Shown here piece by piece: positions 32,874 to 41,082 of a stretch of DNA of 64,000 nucleotides (positions within the stretch are counted from its first letter, which is position 1; every line of letters begins with the position of its first letter). The DNA is from DASVNK01 sp964478815. GTDB lineage: Bacteria; Verrucomicrobiota; Verrucomicrobiia; Limisphaerales; SXQI01. A program made the translations under genes and the position numbers. A model generated the notes under the pieces. That model was not told the origin of the DNA and made no database searches. It saw only the letters and a program-made list of their open reading frames with translations. The stretch is from contig CAYZKY010000001.1 of the NCBI GenBank assembly GCA_964478815.1, positions 1 through 64,000 on the forward strand. Reading direction: 5' to 3'.

Positions 32874-33962
32874 ATGAGCGAGCAGACCGGCGAAAAGACA
32901 GAGCAGCCGACACAACGGCGCCTCGATGAGTCGCTGCGGAAGGGGCAGTTTCCCAGGAGCCAGGAGATTCAAACGATTGCGGTCCTGGCCGGCGGAATGA
33001 GCGTGCTTTACGTCAGCGGCCAGGGGCTGTGGCAACAGCTTGCCTTAAGCATGACGGGGATGTTCAGCCATCTGCACGACATCCAGCTCACGCACGACTC
33101 GCTGCCCCGGGAATTCCTGCGCGCCCTTCTGGCCGCCGGAGCCATGCTCGCGCCGGTCGTCGCCGTCATCATGATGGCCGGCCTGATCGCCGGAGCGATG
33201 CAAAGCCGATTCCGGCTGGTGAGCGAAGCGCTTGAGCCGCATTGGGACCGTCTGAACGTGGTCGAAGGGTTCAAGCGAATCTTCTCCTTCAAAACCGCCG
33301 TCCCTACCGCCATCGCGATGCTCAAGCTGGCGGCTGTGGTGGCCCTGACTTACGGGACCGTGCTGGGTATCATGAGCGATCCCATCTTCTCGACTCCGGT
33401 TAGCTTGCCCAGAATCGGCGAGTTCATTGGGGAGAGCGCCTGGAAGATCGTCATGCGCGTGGCGGGCGTCCTGGCCGTCATTGCCGCGATGGACTACGGC
33501 TACCAATTCTGGAAGACGCAGCAGGATCTGATGATGACGCGGGATGAGGTGAAGGACGAAATGAAGGACACCGAGGGCAATCCCGCGATCAAAGCCCAGA
33601 TGCGCCGGCGGCGGCGGCAAATTTCGCAGCGCAAAATGCTCGAGGAAGTGCCCAAGGCGGACGTGGTAGTGACCAATCCGACTCATATCGCCATCGCCTT
33701 GCGGTACGACAAAGCCACCATGCGGGCGCCGAAAATCGTGGCCAAGGGCACGCGCCTGAACGCCCTGCGCATCCGCGAGATCGCCGCGAAGCACCAGGTG
33801 CCGATCATCGAGAACAAACCGCTGGCACGCACGCTGCTAAAGCTGGGCAAGGTCGGCGCGGAAGTCCCCGTGCAGTTTTATACCGCGGTGGCGGAAATCC
33901 TGGCCTGGGTCTATCGCGTGAATCGCTACCGTTACTACACGGAGCGAAATCGCGAGTCCTAA
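32874..33962 (+). CDS. flhB: Flagellar export switch protein FlhB
   Basis: A 362-residue protein: N-terminal EKTEQPTQRRLDESLRKGQFPRSQEIQT, four membrane helices, and a cytoplasmic domain that contains the self-cleaving NPTH motif (N268-H271, in VVVTNPTHIAIALRYD). Cleavage there switches specificity from hook to filament proteins after a FliK signal, so the intact motif argues that the giant FliK is functional. The cytoplasmic tail after NPTH is of normal length. Confidence 0.95.
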   Translation: MSEQTGEKTEQPTQRRLDESLRKGQFPRSQEIQTIAVLAGGMSVLYVSGQGLWQQLALSMTGMFSHLHDIQLTHDSLPREFLRALLAAGAMLAPVVAVIMMAGLIAGAMQSRFRLVSEALEPHWDRLNVVEGFKRIFSFKTAVPTAIAMLKLAAVVALTYGTVLGIMSDPIFSTPVSLPRIGEFIGESAWKIVMRVAGVLAVIAAMDYGYQFWKTQQDLMMTRDEVKDEMKDTEGNPAIKAQMRRRRRQISQRKMLEEVPKADVVVTNPTHIAIALRYDKATMRAPKIVAKGTRLNALRIREIAAKHQVPIIENKPLARTLLKLGKVGAEVPVQFYTAVAEILAWVYRVNRYRYYTERNRES

Positions 33963-33992
33963 AACAGAGTTACCTGCAGCCGGCCCAAAAGC

Positions 33993-36107
33993 GTGAGCGC
34001 GAAACCAGCAACGAAGCCTGCCTCGAACTTGGCGAAACTATTTCGCCAAGCCGATCTCTGGCTCATTTTCGGCCTGTTCGGCACGATTCTCCTGCTGATT
34101 CTGCCCGTGCCGGCCTTCCTGCTCGACGCGCTCCTGGCCGTGAGCATCGCGCTTTCTTTGCTGGTCGTGCTGGTCATCATGTACTTGCGCGATCCTTCGG
34201 ATTTTACCGGCTTTCCGACCTTGCTGCTCTTCCTGACGTTATTCCGCCTCGCGTTGAACGTGGCGTCGACTCGTCTTATTCTCCTCGATGGGTATGCGGG
34301 GCATATCATCGAGGCTTTCGGTAATTTCGTGGTGCGCGGCAACTTCGTGGTTGGGCTCGTCATTTTTGCCATCCTGGTGCTGATCAATTTCATCGTCATC
34401 ACCAAGGGCGCCGGGCGTATCGCGGAAGTCGCGGCGCGCTTCACGTTGGACGCCATGCCCGGCAAACAAATGGCCATCGACGCCGAACTCAATGCCGGGG
34501 TGATTAACGAAGCGGAAGCCCGGGCACGGCGCCGCAAAGTGGAGCAGGAGGCGGATTTTTACGGAGCCATGGATGGAGCGAGCAAGTTCGTCCGCGGCGA
34601 CGCCATCGCGGCCATTCTGATTACCCTGGTGAATGTCTTAGGCGGATTCGGCATCGGGATTCTTCAGCGGGGGATGAGCCTCACCGACTCCTTGCACCAG
34701 TACACCCTCCTCTCCATTGGCGATGGCCTCGTCTCTCAGATTCCGGCTCTGATCACTTCCGTGGCCGCCGGCATCCTGGTGACGCGCGCCGCGGCCAAGA
34801 ACGATTTGGGCAGCGAATTGGGCCGCCAGTTGCTCTTTTCTCCAAGAGCGATTGCCCTCTTGGCCGGCATGATGGTGATTATGGCCCTGGTGCCGGGCCT
34901 GCCGATGGCGCCTTTCATGTTGCTCGCCTTGGGCACCGGTTTTGCGGCCTACGCGCTCTATAAGCGAAAGCCGGAGGCGCTGACCGAGCGGGCGCAGGCG
35001 GACGGCGAAAAGAAGCCCGCCGGAGCCGCGGGAGAACCTGCTGGAACGGCTGCCGAAAATTCCAGCCCCGAGAAGTTAACCAGCCTGCTTAACTTGGATG
35101 CCTTCCAGATGGAGCTGGGTTACGCGCTCGTCAGCATGGCGGATCAGCGCAAGCGCGGCGACCTGCTCGAGCGAGTCACCGGTGTTCGCCAGAATTTCGC
35201 GCAGGAGATCGGCGTCGTCATCCCTCCCATCCGGATACGCAACAATCTGCAACTGGGGGCGAACGAATACCGCTTCCTGCTCAAGGGCAACTGCATCGCT
35301 CAGGGCGAACTCATGCCTGGGCATTGGCTGGCCATGAACGCCACCAAGAGCAAGGTCACGCTCAAAGGCGTTCCCACCGTCGAACCCGTCTTCCAGCTCC
35401 CGGCCACTTGGATCACCGAATCCGAGCGCAAGAGCGCCGAAGTCGCCGGATACACGACGGTCGACGCGCCATCGGTCATCATCACGCATCTTTCGGAGAC
35501 ACTGAAACGGAATTGCGCCGATATTCTCAGCCGTCAGGATGTGCAGAGCCTTTTGGACAATCTCAAGCAGACGCACCCCACGGTCGTGAACGAGTTGATC
35601 CCGGCTCAACTCTCGGTCGGCCAGGTGCAACGCATTCTGCAAAACCTGCTTTCAGAAGGCATTTCGATTCGAAATCTTGCCGGAATTCTCGAAAAGGTAG
35701 GGGATTTCGCGGGCGTCACCAAGAATCCGGACGAGCTCTCCGAATTTGCCCGGCGGGCCTTGGTGGCGCAGTTGGCGAAGCCGTTCCTCGAACGCGGCAA
35801 GATGTCGGCGATTACGCTCGATCCGAAGCTCGAGCAGCAAATTGCCGGCGGGGTCCGCCAGACGCCGACGGAGATCGCGCTGAGCCTGGAACCGGGACTG
35901 GCCCGGCACCTGGTCGACACGCTCTCCAAGCAGGTTCAGAAGATGATCGCGGCGGGGCAGCCGCCTCTCGTGCTCTGCGCGCCTCAAATCCGGCTCGGGT
36001 TCAAGCGGTTCTTCGAGAGCACCTTTCCCGATCTGGCCGTGCTGTCCTACTCGGAGATACCGTCCCGGGTGGACGTGCAGAGCTCGGCCTTGATTCCCGC
36101 CGCCTAG
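33993..36107 (+). CDS. flhA: Flagellar export gate protein FlhA
   Basis: A 704-residue protein: eight membrane helices in the first 330 residues including the FHIPEP-type region (YLRDPSDFTGFPTLLLFLTLFRLALNVASTRLIL, and VVITKGAGRIAEVAARFTLDAMPGKQMAIDAELNAGVINEAEARARR), a linker, and the cytoplasmic domain that docks chaperones (TSLLNLDAFQMELGYALVSMAD onward). A GTG start is used; there is no ATG near, and the ribosome site is weak. FlhA uses proton flow for export. It is the next-to-last gene of the long operon. Confidence 0.93.
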   Translation: MSAKPATKPASNLAKLFRQADLWLIFGLFGTILLLILPVPAFLLDALLAVSIALSLLVVLVIMYLRDPSDFTGFPTLLLFLTLFRLALNVASTRLILLDGYAGHIIEAFGNFVVRGNFVVGLVIFAILVLINFIVITKGAGRIAEVAARFTLDAMPGKQMAIDAELNAGVINEAEARARRRKVEQEADFYGAMDGASKFVRGDAIAAILITLVNVLGGFGIGILQRGMSLTDSLHQYTLLSIGDGLVSQIPALITSVAAGILVTRAAAKNDLGSELGRQLLFSPRAIALLAGMMVIMALVPGLPMAPFMLLALGTGFAAYALYKRKPEALTERAQADGEKKPAGAAGEPAGTAAENSSPEKLTSLLNLDAFQMELGYALVSMADQRKRGDLLERVTGVRQNFAQEIGVVIPPIRIRNNLQLGANEYRFLLKGNCIAQGELMPGHWLAMNATKSKVTLKGVPTVEPVFQLPATWITESERKSAEVAGYTTVDAPSVIITHLSETLKRNCADILSRQDVQSLLDNLKQTHPTVVNELIPAQLSVGQVQRILQNLLSEGISIRNLAGILEKVGDFAGVTKNPDELSEFARRALVAQLAKPFLERGKMSAITLDPKLEQQIAGGVRQTPTEIALSLEPGLARHLVDTLSKQVQKMIAAGQPPLVLCAPQIRLGFKRFFESTFPDLAVLSYSEIPSRVDVQSSALIPAA

Positions 36108-36119
36108 CTTTCCTGATCG

Positions 36120-37268
36120 ATGAACGTCATTCCCTTTACCGCGGACACGCCGGCCGAAGCGGTGGCCCAGATTCGAACGACCCTCGGTCCGGACGCCATC
36201 GTGCTGGAGGTGAAGCAGGTTCAGCCCACGGGGGTCGCCCGTCTCTGGCAAAAGCCGCGTTTGGAAGTGCTGGCTTGCCGACCCGACCCCGAGACCAGGC
36301 AAAAGGCGCGGGAAACCGCCCGAGCGAAGGCGGCCGCGCTCGAGGCATCCCCCCTGCAAATTTCGACCATCGGCGAGTCGGCCGCGGCCGACCGGTATCT
36401 GAATGCGGCGGCACCCCCCTCTGTTTTTTCGAGTTTAAGGGAGGGTGGAGGGTCCAAGGGGGGGGCGGGACGGTGGAGGGTGGAGTCGATGCTGGCGAAT
36501 GCTGGATTGCAAGGCATTCAGGTTCAACGGCTTATGGATATGATCCAGGCCGAACATGGGGAACAACCGCCCGGTACTTTGGCGGAAGAGCTGGCCTTGA
36601 CCCGGGAAGTCCTGGGACGTTGCTGGCGCACCCCCCCTCCTTTTTTCGAGAATTCCATCCGGCCGCATGTGCTGGTGGGGCCATCGGGAGTGGGAAAGAC
36701 GACGGCCTTGTGCAAGTGGCTGACGCGGGCGGCGCTGGTGGAGGGGAAGCAGGCCCGGGTCTGGCGGCTGGACGGGGCGACGGCCAACGGGGCGGAAAAT
36801 CTGAGTATCTATTGTGAGATACTTGGGATTAGAACTCATCGATCCTGGCGAGTGGATCATGGGGCGGTGGCGGCCGATCTCAACTTTATCGACCTGCCGG
36901 GAGTGGATTGGCGGAATCCGACGGCCGTCGCGGCGCTGGGGGAGCGGTTGAAGGAGTTTCTGGCGCCGGAGGTGCATCTCGTGCTGAACGCGGCGTACGA
37001 GGTGCCCATTCTGATGGCGCAACTCCGGGCATTCCGCGGGCTGCCGATCGCGGACGTCATTTTCACCCATCTCGATGACGAGCCCCGCTGGGGCAAACTT
37101 TGGAATTTCATGCTGGGCACAAATTGCATGGTGCGGTTCTTGAGCGCCGGCCAGGAAGTGCCGGGCGGGTTTTACGACGCGACGAGCGAGCTGCTGCTGG
37201 GGCGGCTGCTGCCGGGGCCTGGCGCCGGGGAAGAAAGCGGGATGCGCGCGGGCGCAGTTTCTGCCTAG
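36120..37268 (+). CDS. flhF: FlhF-like SRP-type GTPase with altered G motifs
   Basis: A 382-residue protein. Residues 1-100 look like the FlhF basic N-domain (NVIPFTADTPAEAVAQIRTTLGPDAIVLEVKQ); the G domain has an intact P-loop (GPSGVGKTT, 187-195). The other GTPase motifs are changed: the G2 region reads LDGATANGAENLSIYCEILGI where relatives have DTYRIAAVEQL, G3 reads DLPGV for DTAGR, and G4 reads THLD (316-319) for TKLD. It may bind nucleotide weakly or lack GTPase activity. FlhF places the flagellum at the cell pole; the usual partner FlhG is not encoded here. Confidence 0.8.
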   Translation: MNVIPFTADTPAEAVAQIRTTLGPDAIVLEVKQVQPTGVARLWQKPRLEVLACRPDPETRQKARETARAKAAALEASPLQISTIGESAAADRYLNAAAPPSVFSSLREGGGSKGGAGRWRVESMLANAGLQGIQVQRLMDMIQAEHGEQPPGTLAEELALTREVLGRCWRTPPPFFENSIRPHVLVGPSGVGKTTALCKWLTRAALVEGKQARVWRLDGATANGAENLSIYCEILGIRTHRSWRVDHGAVAADLNFIDLPGVDWRNPTAVAALGERLKEFLAPEVHLVLNAAYEVPILMAQLRAFRGLPIADVIFTHLDDEPRWGKLWNFMLGTNCMVRFLSAGQEVPGGFYDATSELLLGRLLPGPGAGEESGMRAGAVSA

Positions 37269-37286
37269 CTGGCGCGAGAACGACAA

Positions 37287-37302
37287 TGGCATGGCCGGTG
37301 CT
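37287..37302 (+). promoter_or_regulatory. Sigma-54 promoter for the small membrane protein-fliA-mot cluster
   Basis: TGGCATG-GCCG-GTGCT with GG and GC ten bases apart. Transcription would start near 37313, 22 bases before the small membrane protein gene, so fliA would be under sigma-54 control. The core closely resembles the site before flgF. Confidence 0.65.
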
Positions 37303-37334
37303 TATGCACGGAACCGGAGCGAAATGAGAAACGT

Positions 37335-37571
37335 ATGCGAGCCATGATGAGTATCGGCGGACTGGTCGGTTTCTTAATCGGGCTTTCACCCGGCCTGGGA
37401 GACTCCGGGATCTGGGGGGAAAATCTCCTGCGGGCGAGTGTCTCCGCGCTCGCGGCCGGATGGCTGATGCGGTGGTGGGGCGGGGTGTGGGTGCGCAACT
37501 GGCACCAAGCGCACGCCCAGCGGACACAACAGCCGGAAGTTTCTCAAAATAGCGCCAACTCTCACGTATGA
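37335..37571 (+). CDS. Small two-helix membrane protein coupled to fliA
   Basis: A 78-residue protein with hydrophobic segments MMSIGGLVGFLIGLSPGLG and LLRASVSALAAGWLMRWWGGVWV, so it probably spans the membrane twice or hairpins in it. No family is recognised. Its stop overlaps the fliA start as ATGA, which couples the two, and a sigma-54 promoter lies just upstream. In other bacteria flhG/fleN occupies this position. A role in FliA control or in pole or motor placement is only a guess. Confidence 0.65.
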   Translation: MRAMMSIGGLVGFLIGLSPGLGDSGIWGENLLRASVSALAAGWLMRWWGGVWVRNWHQAHAQRTQQPEVSQNSANSHV

Positions 37572-38380
37572 ACTCTTACGACTCTGAATCATCGGTAGCC
37601 ACGCTGGACGCGAGCCCAACCCCGGTGGAACTCTGGCAACGGTACCGGCGGGCCTCGGCGGGAAGCACCGCCGAAGACTTGTTGATCCAGGAGTACCTGC
37701 CGCTGGTGAAAACGGTGGTGGGCAAGATGGCGATGACGCTGCCGACGCATGTGGCGATCGAGGACTTGCAGAGCGCGGGCATGATCGGCTTGCTGAACGC
37801 CGTGCGCCAGTTCGATCCGCAGATCAATCCGGTCTTCGAGAGTTATGCGCGGCTGCGCATCCGCGGCGCGATTCTGGACGAATTGCGGCGGATGGACTGG
37901 GTGCCGCGCTCGGTGCATGTGAAGGCGCGGACGGTGGAGCGCACGATGCGGGAGCTCGAACAGACCCAGGGCCGGCTGCCGACGGACGGCGAAATGGCGC
38001 GGGCGCTGCAGTTGACGGTGCCCGAGTACGAGAAGCTGCTCACCGAGATTCAACCGGCGGTGTTCATTCATCTGGATGCGGTGCCGAAGGTGGACGGGGA
38101 GCGGCGTTCGGCCCAGAGCGAAATCATTTCCGACGAGGCGTGCGACGATCCGGTGGAAGAAACGTCGCGCCGGGAGCTGGCGAGCCTGATCATCGAGCGG
38201 CTGGACCATCTGCCCGAGATGCAGAAGAAGGTGCTGGCGCTCTATTACTTCGAAGACATGCGGCTCCGGGAAATCGCGGAGGTGTTCGGGGTGACGGAGT
38301 CGCGCATTTGCCAGATCCACACCCGGGCGATCCTGTCGCTGCGGACGTGGCTGGACAAGGTGAACAAGCTGCCGGAGTAA
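37568..38380 (+). CDS. fliA: Flagellar sigma factor FliA (sigma-28)
   Basis: A 270-residue sigma-70 family factor of FliA/WhiG type: region 2 (AIEDLQSAGMIGLLNAVRQFDPQINPVFESYARLRIRGAILDELRRMDWVPRSVHVKARTVERTMRELEQTQGRLPTDGEMARAL) and region 4 (ERLDHLPEMQKKVLALYYFEDMRLREIAEVFGVTESRICQIHTRAILSLRTWL). It should recognise TAAAG/GCCGATAA-type promoters, one of which precedes flgM. The start overlaps the small membrane protein. It heads the motA-motB genes. Confidence 0.94.
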   Translation: MNSYDSESSVATLDASPTPVELWQRYRRASAGSTAEDLLIQEYLPLVKTVVGKMAMTLPTHVAIEDLQSAGMIGLLNAVRQFDPQINPVFESYARLRIRGAILDELRRMDWVPRSVHVKARTVERTMRELEQTQGRLPTDGEMARALQLTVPEYEKLLTEIQPAVFIHLDAVPKVDGERRSAQSEIISDEACDDPVEETSRRELASLIIERLDHLPEMQKKVLALYYFEDMRLREIAEVFGVTESRICQIHTRAILSLRTWLDKVNKLPE

Positions 38381-38399
38381 ACCCCGGCTCCTGCCTGCC

Positions 38400-39263
38400 A
38401 TGCTAGTTATTGTTGGAGCCCTGGTGGTGATCGGGTCGGTGCTTGGCGGATTCGTCATGGCCGGCGGCAACCCGATGTCGCTCTGGCATCTCTCGGAAGT
38501 CATCGTGATTTGCGGGTCGGCGCTGGGTGCGCTGATCATCATGTCCCCGAAGCACATTCTGGTGGAGCTGATTCACCAGATCCTGGCATCGCTCAAGGGG
38601 TCTCCCTACAGCAAGAGCTCCTATTTCGATTTGTTCGGCGTGCTCTACGAACTGTTTCTCGTCAGCCGCCGCAACGGCACGGTGGCGCTGGAAGGGCACC
38701 TGACGGCCCCGGACAGCAGCCCGATTTTGACGAAGTACCAGTCCTTCTTTCAGAACAAGGAAGCGGTGCGCTTTTTGTGCGGATCGCTCCGTCCGGTGGT
38801 GGACGGGAAGATCAAGCCGGATCAATTAAAGACATTGCTGGAGGCAGAGCTGGAAGGAATGGAGGAGGAACATCACGCGCCGGCCGGTGTGCTGGCCAAG
38901 GCGGCGGACGCGATGCCGGGATTCGGGATCGTGGCGGCCGTGCTCGGCATCGTGATTACGATGGGCGCCATCGCGGGCCCGATCGAAGAGATTGGCCATA
39001 AGGTCGCCGCCGCGCTGGTCGGAACGTTCCTCGGGATTTTCGTGTCGTACGGCTTCATGAATCCGCTGGCGGTGAACATCGAGTTCATCAACGCGGCGAA
39101 GCACGCGTACTTGCGCTCGATCGCCTCGGCGGTGATCGCCTTCGCGGGCGGCATGGCTCCGCTCATGGCGGTGGAGATCGCGCGCCGCGGCTTGACCAGC
39201 GATGTGCGGCCGGACGCGGACGAAATGGAAAACCGGCTGAAATCGGCTGGAGGCGGAAAATGA
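38400..39263 (+). CDS. motA: Flagellar stator protein MotA
   Basis: A 287-residue membrane protein: helices near the N-terminus (LVIVGALVVIGSVLGGFVMAGG; LSEVIVICGSALGALIIM), the large cytoplasmic loop (about 55-180) with charged residues for FliG contact, and the DAMPGFGIVAAVLGIVITMGAI and VAAALVGTFLGIFVSYGFMNPLA helices. Five MotA surround two MotB in the stator. The start follows fliA by 19 bases; the stop overlaps motB as ATGA. Confidence 0.93.
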   Translation: MLVIVGALVVIGSVLGGFVMAGGNPMSLWHLSEVIVICGSALGALIIMSPKHILVELIHQILASLKGSPYSKSSYFDLFGVLYELFLVSRRNGTVALEGHLTAPDSSPILTKYQSFFQNKEAVRFLCGSLRPVVDGKIKPDQLKTLLEAELEGMEEEHHAPAGVLAKAADAMPGFGIVAAVLGIVITMGAIAGPIEEIGHKVAAALVGTFLGIFVSYGFMNPLAVNIEFINAAKHAYLRSIASAVIAFAGGMAPLMAVEIARRGLTSDVRPDADEMENRLKSAGGGK

Positions 39264-40000
39264 GCAAGAAGGGCGGACATCACGGTGGAGCCTGGAAGGT
39301 AGCCTACGCCGACTTCGTCACGGCGATGATGGCGCTCTTCATGGTGCTGTGGCTGACGGCGCAGGACCAGCGGATCAAGGAGGCGGTAGAACGCGCGTTC
39401 CGGAATCCGTTCTCCTCGGTTACCAAACAGTCGGTGGGGATCATTCCGAGCGATCAAGTCCAGGCGGTGAAGGAAAGCTCCGGGAATTTCGATTCGGCCT
39501 CGGCGGTGGAGCTGCAGATGTTGCGCCGGTTGAATCAGGATCTGAGCAAGATGTTGCAGAGCAATCCCGACAATCCCGACGAGAACGCGCTCCAATTAGA
39601 GCTATCGCCGGAAGGGTTGCGCATCAGCGTCTTCGACCGGGCACGCAAACCGGCTTTTGCCGCCGATTCCTCGGAGTTTACCGAGTACGGACGATGGATC
39701 TTTACCACGCTCGCGTGGACGATTTCGCAGTACACGAGTTTCCATATCGAACTCGAGGGCCACTCGCAGCGCCGCTCAACCGAGAACGCAGGCCGCGGAG
39801 ACGACTGGGATCTCACCGCCAATCGGGCCAATGCCTCGCGGCGCCTGCTGATCGAGAATGGCGTGGACTCCGCACAAATCCGCAAGGTGGCCGGGTATGC
39901 CGACACCATGCCGATGGCCGATTCGGCCGCGACCGATGAATCGAACAGCCGGGTGACCGTCATGATGCGGCTCCGCCCGAGCGAAGCTCCCTCCCGATGA
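39260..40000 (+). CDS. motB: Flagellar stator protein MotB
   Basis: A 246-residue protein. A short N-terminus, then one membrane helix with the essential proton-carrying aspartate (D18 in WKVAYADFVTAMMALFMVLWL), a plug/linker, and a C-terminal OmpA-like peptidoglycan domain (SFHIELEGHSQ...DWDLTANRANASRRLLIENG). Proton use is more likely than sodium but cannot be proved here. Operon with motA (ATGA) and the next small gene (ATGA). Confidence 0.92.
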   Translation: MSKKGGHHGGAWKVAYADFVTAMMALFMVLWLTAQDQRIKEAVERAFRNPFSSVTKQSVGIIPSDQVQAVKESSGNFDSASAVELQMLRRLNQDLSKMLQSNPDNPDENALQLELSPEGLRISVFDRARKPAFAADSSEFTEYGRWIFTTLAWTISQYTSFHIELEGHSQRRSTENAGRGDDWDLTANRANASRRLLIENGVDSAQIRKVAGYADTMPMADSAATDESNSRVTVMMRLRPSEAPSR

Positions 40001-40281
40001 CAACCGCTTTCCAACCATTGGCCCCAACGAAGACCCCTGCGAGCGCTTCCGACCGCTTCCGGGTGAAGCGCATGCCGGGCGAACGCGCGAAACCGGCTTT
40101 TGTGCCGCTGGGCGCCGCCTCTCGAACGGAAAGCGCGGCGAACCCGCCGTCCGCCGTCCCCGCGCCCGTGGGAGGCGTGACCTTCGAGCGGGAAGGGGAC
40201 GTGATCAAGATGATCCAGGTGCGGTGCAGTTGCGGGCAGGTCACCCACCTGACGTGCGACTACGCGGACGCCGCGGCGTGA
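39997..40281 (+). CDS. Small Cys-motif protein in the motility operon
   Basis: A 94-residue protein with an N-terminal low-complexity half and a C-terminal patch VIKMIQVRCSCGQVTHLTCDY in which CSC and a later Cys could bind a metal. Its start overlaps the motB stop as ATGA. No family recognised. It may be cytoplasmic and act on motor or motility control; function unknown. Confidence 0.6.
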   Translation: MTTAFQPLAPTKTPASASDRFRVKRMPGERAKPAFVPLGAASRTESAANPPSAVPAPVGGVTFEREGDVIKMIQVRCSCGQVTHLTCDYADAAA

Positions 40282-40315
40282 TTCGGCCGGCGGCGAAATT
40301 CGCCGATAAAAGTCG

Positions 40316-40331
40316 TGGCACAGCCGGTGCT
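40316..40331 (+). promoter_or_regulatory. Sigma-54 promoter for the flgF operon
   Basis: TGGCACA-GCCG-GTGCT with GG and GC exactly ten bases apart. The expected transcription start is near 40342, only three bases before the flgF ATG, so the message would be nearly leaderless unless the start is further in. GCCGATAA just upstream (40302) looks like a sigma-28 -10 element but has no matching -35. Confidence 0.7.
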
Positions 40332-40344
40332 ATGATGAGCTGCG

Positions 40345-41067
40345 ATGAACGTCAGTGCCTACCAGGCCTCCGCAGCCCTCACGGCCCAAAGCCAATGGAT
40401 GGAGGTCATTTCCCAGAATCTCGCCTCCTCCGGGATGCCGGGCTTCAAGGCGCAGGAACTATCGTTCTCCGCGGTCCAGGATGAACGGGCTGGAATCGAA
40501 GGGCTGATTCCCCAAACCAAGCTCACGACCAATTTCCAACCCGGGCCGCTCCGGCCCACGGGCCATCCCACCGATTTCGCGATCGAAGGCGCCGGATTTT
40601 TCGAAGTGCAATTGCCGGGCGGGACGACGGCTTTCACGCGCAACGGGGAGTTCACGGTCAATGCCCAGGGCCAACTGGTGACCAAGGCGGGTTACCCCGT
40701 GCTGGATGGCGGGACGCCGATCCAGATGGATCCCACCAATCCGCGGCCGATCACGGTCGCTTCGACCGGGGAAATCTCGCAAGGCACGCAACCGGTCGGC
40801 CGGTTGAGCGTGGTCGAATTCGCCGACCTGAAACAATTGCGGCCCACCGGATGGGGGTGCTTCGTGCCCGCCGGACCGGAGACGCAACCGATGCCGGCGA
40901 CCGGCTCCACGGTGCGGCAAGGATTCGTGGAAGCCTCGAACGTGTCCTCGACGACCGAGATGGTGCGGCTGATCTCGGCCATGCGGCAATTCGAAGCGAA
41001 CCAGCGCGTGGTGCAAAGCCAGGACGATCGCCTGGGGAAGGCGATCACGACCCTGGGCAACCTCTAG
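40345..41067 (+). CDS. flgF: Flagellar basal-body rod protein FlgF
   Basis: A 240-residue protein of the FlgE/F/G family: N-terminal SAALTAQSQWMEVISQNLASSGMPGFKAQELSFSAV (slightly diverged from ANNLANxxTxGFK), LPGGTTAFTRNGEFTVNAQGQLVTKAGYPVLDGG, and C-terminal GFVEASNVSSTTEMVRLISAMRQFEANQRVVQSQDDRLGKAITTLG. It is the proximal rod partner of FlgG. The start lies very close to the sigma-54 transcription start. It is the first gene of the flgFGAHIJNKL group. Confidence 0.88.
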   Translation: MNVSAYQASAALTAQSQWMEVISQNLASSGMPGFKAQELSFSAVQDERAGIEGLIPQTKLTTNFQPGPLRPTGHPTDFAIEGAGFFEVQLPGGTTAFTRNGEFTVNAQGQLVTKAGYPVLDGGTPIQMDPTNPRPITVASTGEISQGTQPVGRLSVVEFADLKQLRPTGWGCFVPAGPETQPMPATGSTVRQGFVEASNVSSTTEMVRLISAMRQFEANQRVVQSQDDRLGKAITTLGNL

Positions 41068-41082
41068 TCAACCGGCACGACC

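Noticed and set aside
40302..40309. GCCGATAA as a sigma-28 -10 element upstream of flgF
   Set aside because: The -10 match is perfect but the bases 11 positions upstream (TCGGCCGG) do not resemble a -35 box, and a better sigma-54 site lies just downstream.
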